64,000 bases of DNA from Marinicella litoralis (GCF_002591915.1 NZ_NIHB01000005.1:62001-126000); one strand, 5' to 3'; shown: positions 7,535 through 16,702, counted from the stretch's first letter. Program-made: numbers and translations. Notes: a model not told the origin generated them from the sequence alone.

Positions 7535-8866
7535 TTATCTGCTTTTTGCCAAATCTTTAATCATGGCAGCTAAAAACCTAGCAGCTTCACCACCGGTAAC
7601 TGCACGGTGATCAAATGTCAGCGAAAGAGGAATGATTCTATGCGCTTCCATGCCGCCTAATACGGGCACCACTTCATGTCTGAGTTTGCCTGCTGCAATG
7701 ATAGACACACATGGCGGGGTAATCACTGGCGTGGCGTAACGACCGGCATAAACGCCGAAGTTTGATAACATGATGGTGTAATCCTTCATGGCTTCGGGAG
7801 GGATACTGCGAGTTTTGACCTGTTGTTTAATGGTGTTCATTTCATTTCTGATGTCTTGTGGTGTTAAGGCATCACAATTTCTCATGGTAGGTACAAACAA
7901 ACCATCTTCAGTGTCTACGGCTATTCCGATGTCGACGTGACTGATCAGTCTTCTGGATAATTTGTCACCATCAAACCAAGCATTCAATGTAGGCTCAGCT
8001 TCTGCCGCCACCACCAGTGATCTGATCAATCGTGCTGTGATGTCTTCACCAACTTGCCAGTTGTTGATGTCAGCATCGTCCATGATGGTGGTAGGAACCA
8101 CGTTGGCATGGGCATTTTGCATCACTCGTGCCATGGTTCTGCGTGATCCTTTGACTTGTTGCCATTCACCATCGGCAACTACTTTGCTTTTGGCTGGTGC
8201 CGATTGTTGGGTTACCGCTTGTACGGCTGGTGGTGCTTTGGCTGGTGTTGCCGTTTTTTCAACGGTAGGTTCAGCTTTTGGTGCCGATTTGGGTGTTGCT
8301 GTTTTTGCAGGGTTGGCAGCGGCAGATTTAACATCTGAAGGGCGAATCACTCCGCCTGCACCAGTGGCTTCAACCGTGCTCAAGTCTACGCCCAATTTTT
8401 TCGCCAAGGCTCTGACCGCTGGGGCGGCTTTTTTGCCACCAAAATCGGTCATGCTGTCAACCACATTGTCAGATGATTCCATTTGTCCTACCACAGTACC
8501 GATGGCTTCCTTGGCTTTGGGTGTTTCGTCACTGTCTTTGTCAAGGTCCATCAATACTTGTTCGGCTTCAGCCCTCAGTTTGGCTGGGGTGTCAACTTCA
8601 TCAGAAGTTTCAGATGCAGTTGAGCTTTCTCCATCAATGCTGAATTCGACCAATGGTGAGCCGGTGTCAATCACGTCACCAGGTTCGCCGTAAAGTTTGA
8701 CTACAATGCCTGCAGTAGGAACCGGAACATCTACCACGGCTTTTGCTGTTTCCATAGAAACCATGGGCTGGTCAACTTCGACTTTGTCGCCAACCTTAAT
8801 ATGCCATTCAACAATTTCAGCATCAGGTAAACCTTCGCCTAAGTCGGGTAATTTAAATACGCTCAT
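7535..8866 (-). CDS. pdhC: Dihydrolipoamide acyltransferase (E2) of a 2-oxoacid dehydrogenase complex
   Basis: A 443-residue E2 core subunit that passes acyl groups from lipoamide to CoA. The N-terminal lipoyl domain (1-78) carries the lipoylated K42 in 'METAKAVVDV'. A linker leads to a peripheral-subunit-binding domain (about 148-187, 'APAVRALAKKLGVDLSTVEA'), then a proline/alanine-rich hinge, then the catalytic domain from about 235. The active-site segment reads 'FDHRAVTGGEAARFL': the usual H-x-x-x-D-G motif has T in place of D. It is the third gene of the operon and overlaps the E1 beta gene by four bases (ATGA). Substrate (pyruvate or branched-chain 2-oxoacids) cannot be fixed from sequence alone, so the symbol is tentative. 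Confidence 0.9.
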   Translation of the reverse strand: MSVFKLPDLGEGLPDAEIVEWHIKVGDKVEVDQPMVSMETAKAVVDVPVPTAGIVVKLYGEPGDVIDTGSPLVEFSIDGESSTASETSDEVDTPAKLRAEAEQVLMDLDKDSDETPKAKEAIGTVVGQMESSDNVVDSMTDFGGKKAAPAVRALAKKLGVDLSTVEATGAGGVIRPSDVKSAAANPAKTATPKSAPKAEPTVEKTATPAKAPPAVQAVTQQSAPAKSKVVADGEWQQVKGSRRTMARVMQNAHANVVPTTIMDDADINNWQVGEDITARLIRSLVVAAEAEPTLNAWFDGDKLSRRLISHVDIGIAVDTEDGLFVPTMRNCDALTPQDIRNEMNTIKQQVKTRSIPPEAMKDYTIMLSNFGVYAGRYATPVITPPCVSIIAAGKLRHEVVPVLGGMEAHRIIPLSLTFDHRAVTGGEAARFLAAMIKDLAKSR

Positions 8867-9843
8867 GAAACCTCCATTACTTGATTGACTTTTTCTAATA
8901 TTCTGTCCACAGATGGCATGTATTTTTTCTCCAACTTGAACAGCGGCATAATGACATCATAACCGGTCACGCGCTTAACGGGTGCATTCAAGTTGTATAA
9001 ACCTTGGTCTGCCAAGTTAGCCGCAATTTCAGAAGAAACCGAACAGTGTTTGGCTGCTTCTTGAATAATCACACAGCGACCAGTTTTAGCCACTGATTCA
9101 TGAATGGTGTCCATGTCAATTGGGCTGATGGTTGCCACGTCAATGACTTCGGCTGAAATACCTTGTTCAGCCAGCTTGTCGGCGGCCTCCAGGGTTTCTT
9201 TCATCATGGCACCCCATGTCACTAGGGTCACGTCTGTCCCTTCACGAATAACAAAACACATGTCTAGTGGATATTCTTCACCGTCATCTTCCACTTCTTC
9301 CTTATTTAAATGGTAAACCCTTTTGGGTTCAAGGAATAATACGGGGTCTGGGTTTCTGATGGCAGCCAACAACAAGCCATAAGCCCTGCTGGGTGATGAG
9401 GCCACCACCACGCGGATACCCGGCATATGGGCAAACAAGGCCTCGGTGCTTTCAGAGTGGTGTTCAGGGGCATGGATACCACCGCCATAAGGCGCTCTGA
9501 TGACCAGGGGACATGTTAATCTGCCGCGGGTTCTGTTGCGCATTCTGGCCGCGTGACAAATGATGTGTTCAACCATGGGATAAATAAACCCCAAAAATTG
9601 TGCTTCAGCAACAGGTCTCATGCCTTGAGTTGCCATGCCAACGGTCATACCCGCGATCATGGCTTCTGCCAACGGCGTGTCCAAAACCCGGTCTTCGCCA
9701 TACTTTTGAGCCAAACCACTGGTGGCTCTGAAAACGCCGCCATTGATACCGACATCTTCACCCAAAACAATCACGTCTTTGTCATGTTCCAACTCATGGG
9801 CCAGCGCCATGGTGACGGCTTCTACCATTGTAATTTTAGCCAT
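8863..9843 (-). CDS. pdhB: 2-oxoacid dehydrogenase E1 component, beta subunit
   Basis: A 326-residue transketolase-like beta subunit. Family landmarks are 'MVEAVTMALAHELEHD' at the N-terminus, 'VIVLGEDVGINGGVFRAT', 'VLDTPLAEAMIAG', 'RAPYGGGIHAPEHHSES' and the C-terminal 'AKHCSVSSEIAANL'. With the alpha subunit it forms the thiamine-diphosphate enzyme that decarboxylates the oxoacid and loads lipoamide. ATG 9843 (MAKITMVEA) is chosen because it matches the family start; a longer frame to 9936 runs inside the alpha gene. It overlaps the alpha gene by eight bases and the E2 gene by four, a tightly coupled operon. Confidence 0.92.
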   Translation of the reverse strand: MAKITMVEAVTMALAHELEHDKDVIVLGEDVGINGGVFRATSGLAQKYGEDRVLDTPLAEAMIAGMTVGMATQGMRPVAEAQFLGFIYPMVEHIICHAARMRNRTRGRLTCPLVIRAPYGGGIHAPEHHSESTEALFAHMPGIRVVVASSPSRAYGLLLAAIRNPDPVLFLEPKRVYHLNKEEVEDDGEEYPLDMCFVIREGTDVTLVTWGAMMKETLEAADKLAEQGISAEVIDVATISPIDMDTIHESVAKTGRCVIIQEAAKHCSVSSEIAANLADQGLYNLNAPVKRVTGYDVIMPLFKLEKKYMPSVDRILEKVNQVMEVS

Positions 9844-10918
9844 TAGACTTCTCCTCCAATGCCATCGCATAAGCTTTTTGTTCTGCCAAATCATGTGGCA
9901 ACTCTTCATACATATAATCAAACATATCCGCCACACTCAAATCAGAAGCATTCTGATACTCTTCTACAGCCGCATCAACTTCAATTTTACAGGTGTTCAA
10001 TAATTGATTTTCTAACTGTTCATTCCATTGACCTTGGCTGGTCAAGTATTTGCGCATGCGTTTGATGGGCTCAAACTGTCTGGCGTTTTCTACTTCGTCG
10101 TCAGGACGGTACCTTGATGCATCGTCAGCTGTGGTGTGATCACTTAATCGATAAGTGATTGCTTCGATGACCGAGGCACCTTTGCCTTCATAGGCCCTTC
10201 TTAGTGCAGCTTTAACCGCTGTATAAACAGCAATGTAATCATTGCCATCAACTTGAATCGAGGGTAAACCACCGGCCAGGCCTTTTTGTGCCAAGGTTCT
10301 GCCTTGGCTTTGTTTTTTACGTGGGACCGAAATGGCCCATTGGTTATTTACAATCATCAGTACCATGGGTAACTGAAATGCACTGGCTGCATTGATGGCT
10401 TCAAGGAAGTCGCCTTTTGAGCTGCCACCATCGCCCACCACTGAAACAGCGGCCCGTTTTTCACCACGCAATTTAAATGCCAATGCAGCGCCTGCCGCGT
10501 GGGTGCATTGCGTGGCAATGGGTACACACCAAGGAAAATCGTGCTGCGGACCTGAGAAATTGCTGCCGCGTTCGTCGCCGCCCCAATACAATAAAACTTC
10601 AGAGAGTTTGACTCCTCGAAAAAATTGGGCGCCATATTCACGGTACATGGGAGCAAACACATCGGCTTCTGCCATGGCAGATCCGATTCCAATATGGACT
10701 GCTTCGTGGCCTAAGCAAGAAGCATAAGTGCCTAGTTTACCGGTTCTTTGTAATGCCACAGCTTTGGTGTCAAAGGTGCGGGTCAAAACCATCAATTCAT
10801 AGATTGATTTTAACTGTTCAAAGTCGGTTGCGATGGCAGGTTTTTTGTCTCCAACCAGTTCCCCATTGGGCGTCAGATACTGCAAATAGTCGATGTTAAA
10901 TGATGCAACTGTGGTCAA
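9836..10918 (-). CDS. pdhA: 2-oxoacid dehydrogenase E1 component, alpha subunit
   Basis: A 360-residue alpha subunit with the thiamine-diphosphate motif 'GDGGSSKGDFLEAINAASA' ending in 'VLMIVNN'. The phosphorylation-loop region 'YRLSDHTTADDASRY' and 'SCLGHEAVHIGIGSAM' also fit. No ATG fits the N-terminus. The frame contains TTG at 10963, GTG at 10924 and TTG at 10918. The TTG at 10918 lies seven bases after GGAG and gives MTTVASFNIDYLQYL, the usual family start, so it is preferred. The N-terminal 'QYLTPNGE' resembles PdhA rather than BkdA1, but the assignment to pyruvate is not certain. It is the first gene of the operon. Confidence 0.9.
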   Translation of the reverse strand: MTTVASFNIDYLQYLTPNGELVGDKKPAIATDFEQLKSIYELMVLTRTFDTKAVALQRTGKLGTYASCLGHEAVHIGIGSAMAEADVFAPMYREYGAQFFRGVKLSEVLLYWGGDERGSNFSGPQHDFPWCVPIATQCTHAAGAALAFKLRGEKRAAVSVVGDGGSSKGDFLEAINAASAFQLPMVLMIVNNQWAISVPRKKQSQGRTLAQKGLAGGLPSIQVDGNDYIAVYTAVKAALRRAYEGKGASVIEAITYRLSDHTTADDASRYRPDDEVENARQFEPIKRMRKYLTSQGQWNEQLENQLLNTCKIEVDAAVEEYQNASDLSVADMFDYMYEELPHDLAEQKAYAMALEEKSNG

Positions 10919-11109
10919 TTTCACTCTCCGAAAATGTTGGCAAAGGGTGTCTCTATAGCGCAACTGTTAAACCAGCGAATGGTGTATTCGTCGCATGGGT
11001 TTAATAGCTTGTCACTTTGAGTGAAAGAAATCTCAATTATTTATGCACAATAAATATGAATAAAAGGTCATTGTGAAGACTTCAATCATTATAATGCTTG
11101 CAGAACTTG

Positions 11110-11123
11110 GAGTATATATACTC
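11110..11123. promoter_or_regulatory. 14-bp palindrome in the pdhA-kynA divergent region
   Basis: The 339-bp gap between the divergent E1 alpha and kynA starts contains a perfect palindrome GAGTATATATACTC. Its flanks ACTTG and CAAGT pair imperfectly and extend it. It may be an operator for one or both genes. The rest of the gap is AT-rich, with no complete consensus promoter I would defend. Confidence 0.4.
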
Positions 11124-11257
11124 AAGTTGAGCGGCCAGTATTATATAGGAACGAGCCTTTTTAATAAATGCCATATAGCACATATTATTCGCTTATTTTG
11201 TCGGACTTAGGGTTTGTATTGATAAAATAATCGATTGAATTGAATTTAGAATTTGTT

Positions 11258-12106
11258 ATGACTGAGAAAAAAAATATCAGGAAGTTAGAAGAAGGGATTA
11301 AATTAGAAGTTTCTGAGCGAAATAATTATGGAGGTTATCTTTGTTTGGATACCTTGTTTTCAGCGCAAAAGCCCATCAGTGACCCTGAACATCATGATGA
11401 AATGCTGTTTATTATCCAGCACCAAACCTCTGAATTGTGGATGAAGTTAATCATTCATGAGCTGAATGAAGCGATCCATTGTGTACAAATCAAACGATTG
11501 GGTAGGGCTTCAAAAATTTTGGCTAGGGTGAAGCAAATTCAAAAACAACTGTATGAACAATGGTCGGTATTAGAAACTTTAACGCCCAGTGAGTACATGC
11601 AGTTCCGACATGTCCTTGGCAATGCCTCTGGATTTCAGTCAGTACATTACCGTCAGGTTGAGTTTTTACTCGGTAATAAAAATGAAAAAATGGTCAATGT
11701 TTTTCCCGCAGGATCTGAGTCAAGAAAAGTATTGGAGACGGTCTTGGATTCACCCAGTATTTATGACGTGTTTATTAAGCACTTGTTTGATGAAGGCTAT
11801 AGTGTGCCAGAAAAATTAGTCAACCGGGATTTGCGCAAACCGCATGTTTTTAACCAAGCATTGATGGAAGTTTTGGTGGTGATTTATAAGCGACCCGATC
11901 AGCATTGGGCGATGTATGCTTTGTGTGAACAATTGGTGGATGTTGAACAATCCTTTCAACAATGGCGTTTCAGACACATGAAAACGGTCGAGCGGATCAT
12001 CGGCTTTAAACAAGGAACCGGCGGCTCATCAGGTGTGGGCTTTTTGAAAAAAGCTTTGGAGTTGACATTTTTCCCTGAACTGCTGCGCTTAAGAACTGAG
12101 TTGTAA
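11258..12106 (+). CDS. kynA: Tryptophan 2,3-dioxygenase
   Basis: A 282-residue heme dioxygenase that opens the indole ring of tryptophan to N-formylkynurenine. Signatures: 'GGYLCLDTLFSAQKP', 'FIIQHQTSELWMKL' (includes the distal-pocket histidine), 'NASGFQSVHYRQVEFLLG' and 'RHMKTVERIIGFKQGTGGSSG', whose histidine is the heme ligand. ATG 11258 (MTEKKNIR) is used; the frame opens at a TTG 18 bases earlier. No kynB or kynU lies beside it, so in this window the pathway step stands alone. Confidence 0.93.
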   Translation: MTEKKNIRKLEEGIKLEVSERNNYGGYLCLDTLFSAQKPISDPEHHDEMLFIIQHQTSELWMKLIIHELNEAIHCVQIKRLGRASKILARVKQIQKQLYEQWSVLETLTPSEYMQFRHVLGNASGFQSVHYRQVEFLLGNKNEKMVNVFPAGSESRKVLETVLDSPSIYDVFIKHLFDEGYSVPEKLVNRDLRKPHVFNQALMEVLVVIYKRPDQHWAMYALCEQLVDVEQSFQQWRFRHMKTVERIIGFKQGTGGSSGVGFLKKALELTFFPELLRLRTEL

Positions 12107-12183
12107 ATTTCAGAACACCATTGCTTCACATTGCTTTTCATTCTATTGACTAAAATAAAGTTTTCTTGAACCAAGGTTTTGTC

Positions 12184-12855
12184 ATGAGTCAACATGAAAG
12201 CATCGAAGTGGCTTTATTTCCAATCCCTGGAATGGTTGCATTTCCGGGCACCACTGCTCCATTACACGTGTTTGAGCCCAGGTACCGAGCCATGATCAAT
12301 CATTGCTTGGACACGGGTGCCTTGTTGGCAGTCAGTCACACCAGGAAAGCCTTACATGCAAACTCAAGCCCGAAAATTAAAAAGATACCAGTGAACAGTT
12401 TGGACTTGAACAGCAACTTGCAAACATATGAAGCATTTGAGGTGTTTTCAGCGGGCAATTGTGAATTAATTGAAACCACTGAGGATGGTAGGATGCATGT
12501 CGACATACCATTCAAGCATCGGTTGCGCCAACTGGAAGTTATACAACAAGTTCCTTTCAAGACGGTGCGCTGTGAAATATTTGAAGATGCGGAATCACTG
12601 CTGGCACCACAACAGCTTGATGACATGCTGGCGGGTTTGCAACAGTTGGTGCTGGCCCTCAGTCAAAAGGCCAATCCAGAGCTGCATGCGGTGTTGATGC
12701 AAGATGATTGGCAAAATTTAAGTGCAAAAGCATTCAGTTTTCAGCTGTTTACTTACTTTAAGTTTGAACCAGATTTTATGCAGACTGTGCTTGAACAAGA
12801 CCGGGTAGAGGATCGATTGAGGTTAATTTGGCAAGGATTCAGCCACAGCATCTGA
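12184..12855 (+). CDS. LON peptidase N-terminal (substrate-binding) domain protein
   Basis: A 223-residue protein made only of the LON N-terminal domain, beginning 'VALFPIPGMVAFPGTTAPLHVF' and 'EPRYRAMINHCL'. It has no ATPase or protease domain. Such proteins are widespread in proteobacteria; their function is unclear, possibly peptide or substrate binding. ATG 12184 is chosen; the frame opens at a TTG 18 bases upstream. Its stop is one base from the stop of the convergent DUF6502 gene. Confidence 0.85.
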   Translation: MSQHESIEVALFPIPGMVAFPGTTAPLHVFEPRYRAMINHCLDTGALLAVSHTRKALHANSSPKIKKIPVNSLDLNSNLQTYEAFEVFSAGNCELIETTEDGRMHVDIPFKHRLRQLEVIQQVPFKTVRCEIFEDAESLLAPQQLDDMLAGLQQLVLALSQKANPELHAVLMQDDWQNLSAKAFSFQLFTYFKFEPDFMQTVLEQDRVEDRLRLIWQGFSHSI

Positions 12856-12856
12856 A

Positions 12857-13612
12857 TTATTCAGTTGAATCGAACTGAAATTGAGAAAACCCCACATTTG
12901 AATAGGTTCCTTCCGGTACTTTGGTTTCATGCTCTTTAATCAATTCTGACATGTCTTTTTGGAATTGTTTCATCTTTAAGTCTATCAATTGATTGATTTC
13001 ATTGTGTTTGCTGTGTGGGATTTTGCTGGAATAAATCGTTGCTTGGTTCAAATTTTGTTTGTGGTCGGTGGCAAACATCTTTTTATAAAAAGTTTGGAAC
13101 AACCTTTTGGTGGTGACATCGACTTCTTCCGCCAATGCTGCTTGTTTGATCAATTGTTGATTCAATGATTCTGCAATGGTATATGAATTACCATGTTTGG
13201 TGATCATTTCATTGCTGATCAATTCTGTGATGACCGCTTTGGCTCTTATGTGATTGCCGTAGATGTTGTCAATCAATGAGCTGAGATTAGAATGTGAAAG
13301 CTGAGTGCTCTGAGATTTGGCTTTTTGTAATGCCAAAATTATCATGTCCATTTTGTTCAACACATCTTTTTGTTGATTGTCTTGGCCATAAAATTCAGCA
13401 ATGGCTCTTCTGTCAATACCTGTTTTGACCGCGATGGCTTGGTTGGTGGGTTTGATTGCTGCTTCTATCAACAGCTCTTCAGCTGCTTGGATGTAAGCTT
13501 TTTGAATGTTGGCTTTGAATTCCTGGCATTGTAAGCCAAACTTAATCACCATTTTACTCACAGGTATCAGTGCTTTTTGTAGTTGTACCAGGTGTCTTTT
13601 GTCTTGTTCCAT
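12857..13612 (-). CDS. DUF6502 family protein, probable DNA-binding regulator
   Basis: A 251-residue protein resembling DUF6502. The N-terminal half, 'LIPVSKMVIKFGLQCQEFKANIQKAYIQ' in outline and 'PTNQAIAVKTGIDRRAIAEF', looks like a helix-turn-helix region ('ISxxTGIxRxxI'-like). A second predicted winged-helix stretch spans about 95-150, and the C-terminal part is helical and charged. No signal peptide or membrane segment is present. A regulatory role is inference. Two inverted repeats lie immediately upstream of its ATG (13613-13697) and could be autoregulatory operators. Confidence 0.6.
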   Translation of the reverse strand: MEQDKRHLVQLQKALIPVSKMVIKFGLQCQEFKANIQKAYIQAAEELLIEAAIKPTNQAIAVKTGIDRRAIAEFYGQDNQQKDVLNKMDMIILALQKAKSQSTQLSHSNLSSLIDNIYGNHIRAKAVITELISNEMITKHGNSYTIAESLNQQLIKQAALAEEVDVTTKRLFQTFYKKMFATDHKQNLNQATIYSSKIPHSKHNEINQLIDLKMKQFQKDMSELIKEHETKVPEGTYSNVGFSQFQFDSTE

Positions 13613-13697
13613 AATATTTTGCGCGCATATTTGTACGCAATATTATCACGACACGTAATTGATGTACAATTTACTTAACCTGTACGTTGATACATCA
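13613..13697. promoter_or_regulatory. Inverted repeats upstream of the DUF6502 gene
   Basis: Two inverted repeats lie in the 318-bp gap before pdxJ. The first pairs AATATTTTGCG (13613-13623) with CGCAATATT (13636-13644). The second pairs TGATGTA (13660-13666) with TACATCA (13691-13697). Their position right at the regulator's start suggests operators. In the rest of the gap (13700-13930) I see nothing I can name. Confidence 0.35.
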
Positions 13698-13930
13698 TTT
13701 TTATCTCATTTCGCAATATGTGAAACGAACAGGGGGAGGTCAAATTTATCTCCAAATCGTGGGACTTAAACAATCCTACACCAGCGGGGCAATACAGAGT
13801 TTTGTGGGTTGACGTTTTCTCTCTGTATTGTCCTTGCTATTTTCAGTTCGAATTTTCATTCGACATTAATCATTCTCAATTCATATTTCATCATGTAAAA
13901 TTCGGACTTTGAATCAGTTTGAATATTTCA

Positions 13931-14659
13931 ATGACTGCACTCAGTGTTAATTTAAATAAAATTGCGCTTTTAAGAAACTCACGTGGAAGGAATTACCCGC
14001 ATGTGGTTGGTTATGGCGAAAAATTGATTCAGTTGGGTGTTCAAGGATTGACGGTACACCCAAGACAAGATGAAAGGCATGCCACCAGGCAAGACACTCG
14101 AGATTTGGCTTTGTTAACCAAACAACACAGTCATGTGGAGTTCAATGTTGAGGGATACCCGGGTGATCAATTTCTGCAACTGATTGAAGAAACCAAGCCA
14201 GACCAGTGTACCTTGGTACCAGATGCACCTGATCAATTGACCTCGGACCACGGTTGGAATTTAACCGAGCATTTTGCATGGGTCACTGATTTGGCACAAC
14301 AGCTCAAAACCATGGGCGTCAGGTCTTCCTTATTTATTGATCCGGATGTGGCACAAATTAAATTGGCAGCTGGAACTGGCGTGGATAGGATTGAACTCTA
14401 TACCGAATCGTTTGCCAACAGTTTCGCCGCTGGGAATCATGCTGCCGTATTGGCCCAATATGCCGAAGCGGCAGGGTTGGCCCAAGCTTTGGGTTTAGGC
14501 GTTAATGCAGGCCATGATTTGGATTTACAAAACCTGGCTGAATTTTTGACCATTCCGGGGATTTTGGAGGTTTCTATTGGTCATGCTTTGACTGTTGAAT
14601 CACTGGAGTTTGGCGTGGCTGAAGTGATTAAAAGGTACCTGAAGATTTGTACCCCTTAA
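13931..14659 (+). CDS. pdxJ: Pyridoxine 5'-phosphate synthase
   Basis: A 242-residue TIM-barrel enzyme that condenses 1-deoxy-xylulose 5-phosphate with 3-amino-2-oxopropyl phosphate to give pyridoxine 5'-phosphate. Recognised by 'LSVNLNKIALLRNSRG', the active-site block 'TVHPRQDERH' (H43, R45, H50), 'EFNVEGYP', 'QCTLVPDAPDQLTSDHGW' and 'GLGVNAGHDLDLQNL'. Length equals that of typical PdxJ. ATG 13931 is used; the frame opens at a TTG 12 bases earlier. It is separate from pdxA and recO, which often neighbour it in other gammaproteobacteria. Confidence 0.94.
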   Translation: MTALSVNLNKIALLRNSRGRNYPHVVGYGEKLIQLGVQGLTVHPRQDERHATRQDTRDLALLTKQHSHVEFNVEGYPGDQFLQLIEETKPDQCTLVPDAPDQLTSDHGWNLTEHFAWVTDLAQQLKTMGVRSSLFIDPDVAQIKLAAGTGVDRIELYTESFANSFAAGNHAAVLAQYAEAAGLAQALGLGVNAGHDLDLQNLAEFLTIPGILEVSIGHALTVESLEFGVAEVIKRYLKICTP

Positions 14660-14698
14660 TCTGCTGTAATAATTAGTAATGACAACTTTTTAACATGT

Positions 14699-14704
14699 TA
14701 TAAT
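14699..14704 (+). promoter_or_regulatory. Candidate -10 box of thrS
   Basis: A perfect TATAAT lies 67 bp before the thrS ATG, without a convincing -35. Between it and the gene, GGGGATTGTCCC (near 14741-14752) could form a small leader hairpin. ThrS autoregulation through leader structure is known in E. coli, but I cannot show it here. Confidence 0.35.
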
Positions 14705-14771
14705 TTCCCGCCTTTTAATAACCATCGAAATTGATAAGAATGGGGATTGTCCCTTTTCATTGGAATACATC

Positions 14772-16679
14772 ATGATTACTGTAACTTTGGCTGATGGAAC
14801 TCAGCGTAAATTTGATCAAGCATTGACTGTTCAGGCAGTGGCTGAAGACATTGGACCTGGTTTGGCCAATGCGGCTTTGGCTGCCCGCGTAGACGGTGAA
14901 ATGGTTGACCTGTCACACATCATCAATAAGGACGTTGAATTAACGATAGTGACCGGTAACACCGAAGATGGTTTAGAAGTCATCAGGCACTCTGCTGCCC
15001 ATTTAATGGCGCAAGCAGTACAGCGACTTTTTCCTAAAGTGGAAGTCACCATTGGACCGGTGATTGAAAATGGCTTTTACTATGACTTTGCGTCAAAAGA
15101 TCCGTTTCATGAAGATGATTTGGTCAAAATAACCGCTGAAATGAAAAAAATTGTCAAAGAAAAGTTGCCCGTTGAACGGTTTGAGATGTCTCGCGATGAA
15201 GCCATCGAATTTTTTGAGCAAAAAGGTGAGAAATATAAGGCTGAAATCATCAGAGACATCCCTGAGGATCAGGTTTTATCTATGTACCGCCAAGGTGAAT
15301 TTACCGACTTGTGTCGTGGCCCACATGTTCCCAACACAGGGAAAATCAAAGTCTTTAAGCTGATGAGCATCGCTGGCGCTTATTGGCGTGGTAACAGCGA
15401 CAATGAAATGTTGCAACGGGTCTATGGAACCGCGTGGAGCGACAAAAAAGAACTGAAAACATATTTACATCTGTTGGAAGAAGCTGAAAAGCGTGACCAT
15501 CGTAAGTTAGGCAAGAAAATGGATTTGTTTCATTTTCAAGAAGAAGCGCCTGGAATGGTATTCTGGCATGATCGTGGCTGGTCAATTTACCAGTCAATCC
15601 AGCAGTACATGCGTAAAAAATTAAATGCCCGCGATTACAAAGAGATCAACACCCCATCTGTGGTTGAATACACTTTGTGGGAAAAGTCAGGTCATGCCGA
15701 TAAATTTGGTGATGACATGTTCAGCGTTGAGTCTGAAAACAGACAATTTGCTGTCAAACCAATGAATTGTCCATGTCATGTTCAAGTGTACAACCAAGGT
15801 TTGAAGTCTTATCGGGATTTACCGATACGATTGGCAGAATTTGGATCCTGTCACAGGAATGAGCCTTCAGGGGCTTTGCATGGTTTGATGCGGGTTCGTG
15901 GATTTGTTCAAGATGATGCCCATATTTTCTGTCAAGAAAATCAAATCAGTGGCGAAGTTTCACAGTTCATTGATTTCCTGCATGAAGTTTATGCTGACTT
16001 TGGCTTTGATGAAATCATTTATCGAATTTCAACCCGTCCTGAAAAACGTGTGGGCAGTGATGAAGTTTGGGATAAATCTGAAAAAGCATTGGCCGATGCT
16101 TTGGATGCCAAGGGCATAGATTGGGAAGAGTTGCCAGGTGAAGGCGCTTTTTACGGGCCGAAGATTGAATTTTCGTTGAAAGATTGCTTGGGCAGGGTTT
16201 GGCAATGCGGCACCATTCAGGTTGATTTTTCGATGCCCAATCGATTAGAAGCCACTTATATTGATGAAAATGGTGATAAGGTGACACCGGTCATGTTGCA
16301 CCGAGCCATCCTGGGTTCTTTTGAAAGATTCATCGGTATTTTGTTGGAACATCACGCTGGTAATATGCCTTTGTGGTTGGCGCCAACTCAGGTCGCAATT
16401 TTGAATATTACGGGTCAACAGTCGGAATATGCTGAAAAAGTAGGCAAAAAGTTGAAAAATCAGGGCTTTAGGGCAATTTATGACTTGAGAAACGAAAAGA
16501 TCGGCTATAAAATTCGCCAGCACACATTAAACAAGACAAATTATTTGGTTATTGTGGGCAACAATGAACTGGAAAGTGAAACCATCACTGTGAGATCACA
16601 TGATGGACAAGACTTGGGTTCAATGAAAGTTGAGGAGTTGGTTCAATTGATGGACCTTCAAATCAACGAGAAAAAATAA
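14772..16679 (+). CDS. thrS: Threonyl-tRNA synthetase
   Basis: A 635-residue class II synthetase. Order of domains: TGS (1-60, '[15 protein letters not shown]'), second additional/editing domain ('[18 protein letters not shown]', about 70-220), catalytic core and anticodon-binding domain (from about 535). Zinc-site and active-site segments include '[11 protein letters not shown]', '[14 protein letters not shown]' and '[18 protein letters not shown]'. Length matches E. coli ThrS (642). ATG 14772 is chosen over the TTG at 14760. It heads the thrS-infC-rpmI-rplT-pheST-ihfA gene set. Confidence 0.96.
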   Translation: MITVTLADGTQRKFDQALTVQAVAEDIGPGLANAALAARVDGEMVDLSHIINKDVELTIVTGNTEDGLEVIRHSAAHLMAQAVQRLFPKVEVTIGPVIENGFYYDFASKDPFHEDDLVKITAEMKKIVKEKLPVERFEMSRDEAIEFFEQKGEKYKAEIIRDIPEDQVLSMYRQGEFTDLCRGPHVPNTGKIKVFKLMSIAGAYWRGNSDNEMLQRVYGTAWSDKKELKTYLHLLEEAEKRDHRKLGKKMDLFHFQEEAPGMVFWHDRGWSIYQSIQQYMRKKLNARDYKEINTPSVVEYTLWEKSGHADKFGDDMFSVESENRQFAVKPMNCPCHVQVYNQGLKSYRDLPIRLAEFGSCHRNEPSGALHGLMRVRGFVQDDAHIFCQENQISGEVSQFIDFLHEVYADFGFDEIIYRISTRPEKRVGSDEVWDKSEKALADALDAKGIDWEELPGEGAFYGPKIEFSLKDCLGRVWQCGTIQVDFSMPNRLEATYIDENGDKVTPVMLHRAILGSFERFIGILLEHHAGNMPLWLAPTQVAILNITGQQSEYAEKVGKKLKNQGFRAIYDLRNEKIGYKIRQHTLNKTNYLVIVGNNELESETITVRSHDGQDLGSMKVEELVQLMDLQINEKK

Positions 16680-16685
16680 TTATTT

Positions 16686-16702
16686 AGGAGGATTGACTAA
16701 TC
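16686..16702 (+). promoter_or_regulatory. Shine-Dalgarno and AUC start codon of infC
   Basis: A perfect AGGAGG (16686-16691) is followed after eight bases by ATC at 16700. An in-frame TGA lies at 16694-16696, and no ATG, GTG or TTG occurs in frame until 16832. ATC is therefore the likely start. This parallels the AUU start of E. coli infC, on which IF-3 autoregulation depends. Confidence 0.85.

Noticed and set aside
7962-8693. A 243-residue plus-strand frame opposite the E2 gene
   Set aside because: It is antisense to a clear E2 protein and has low-complexity alanine/serine composition from the hinge region.
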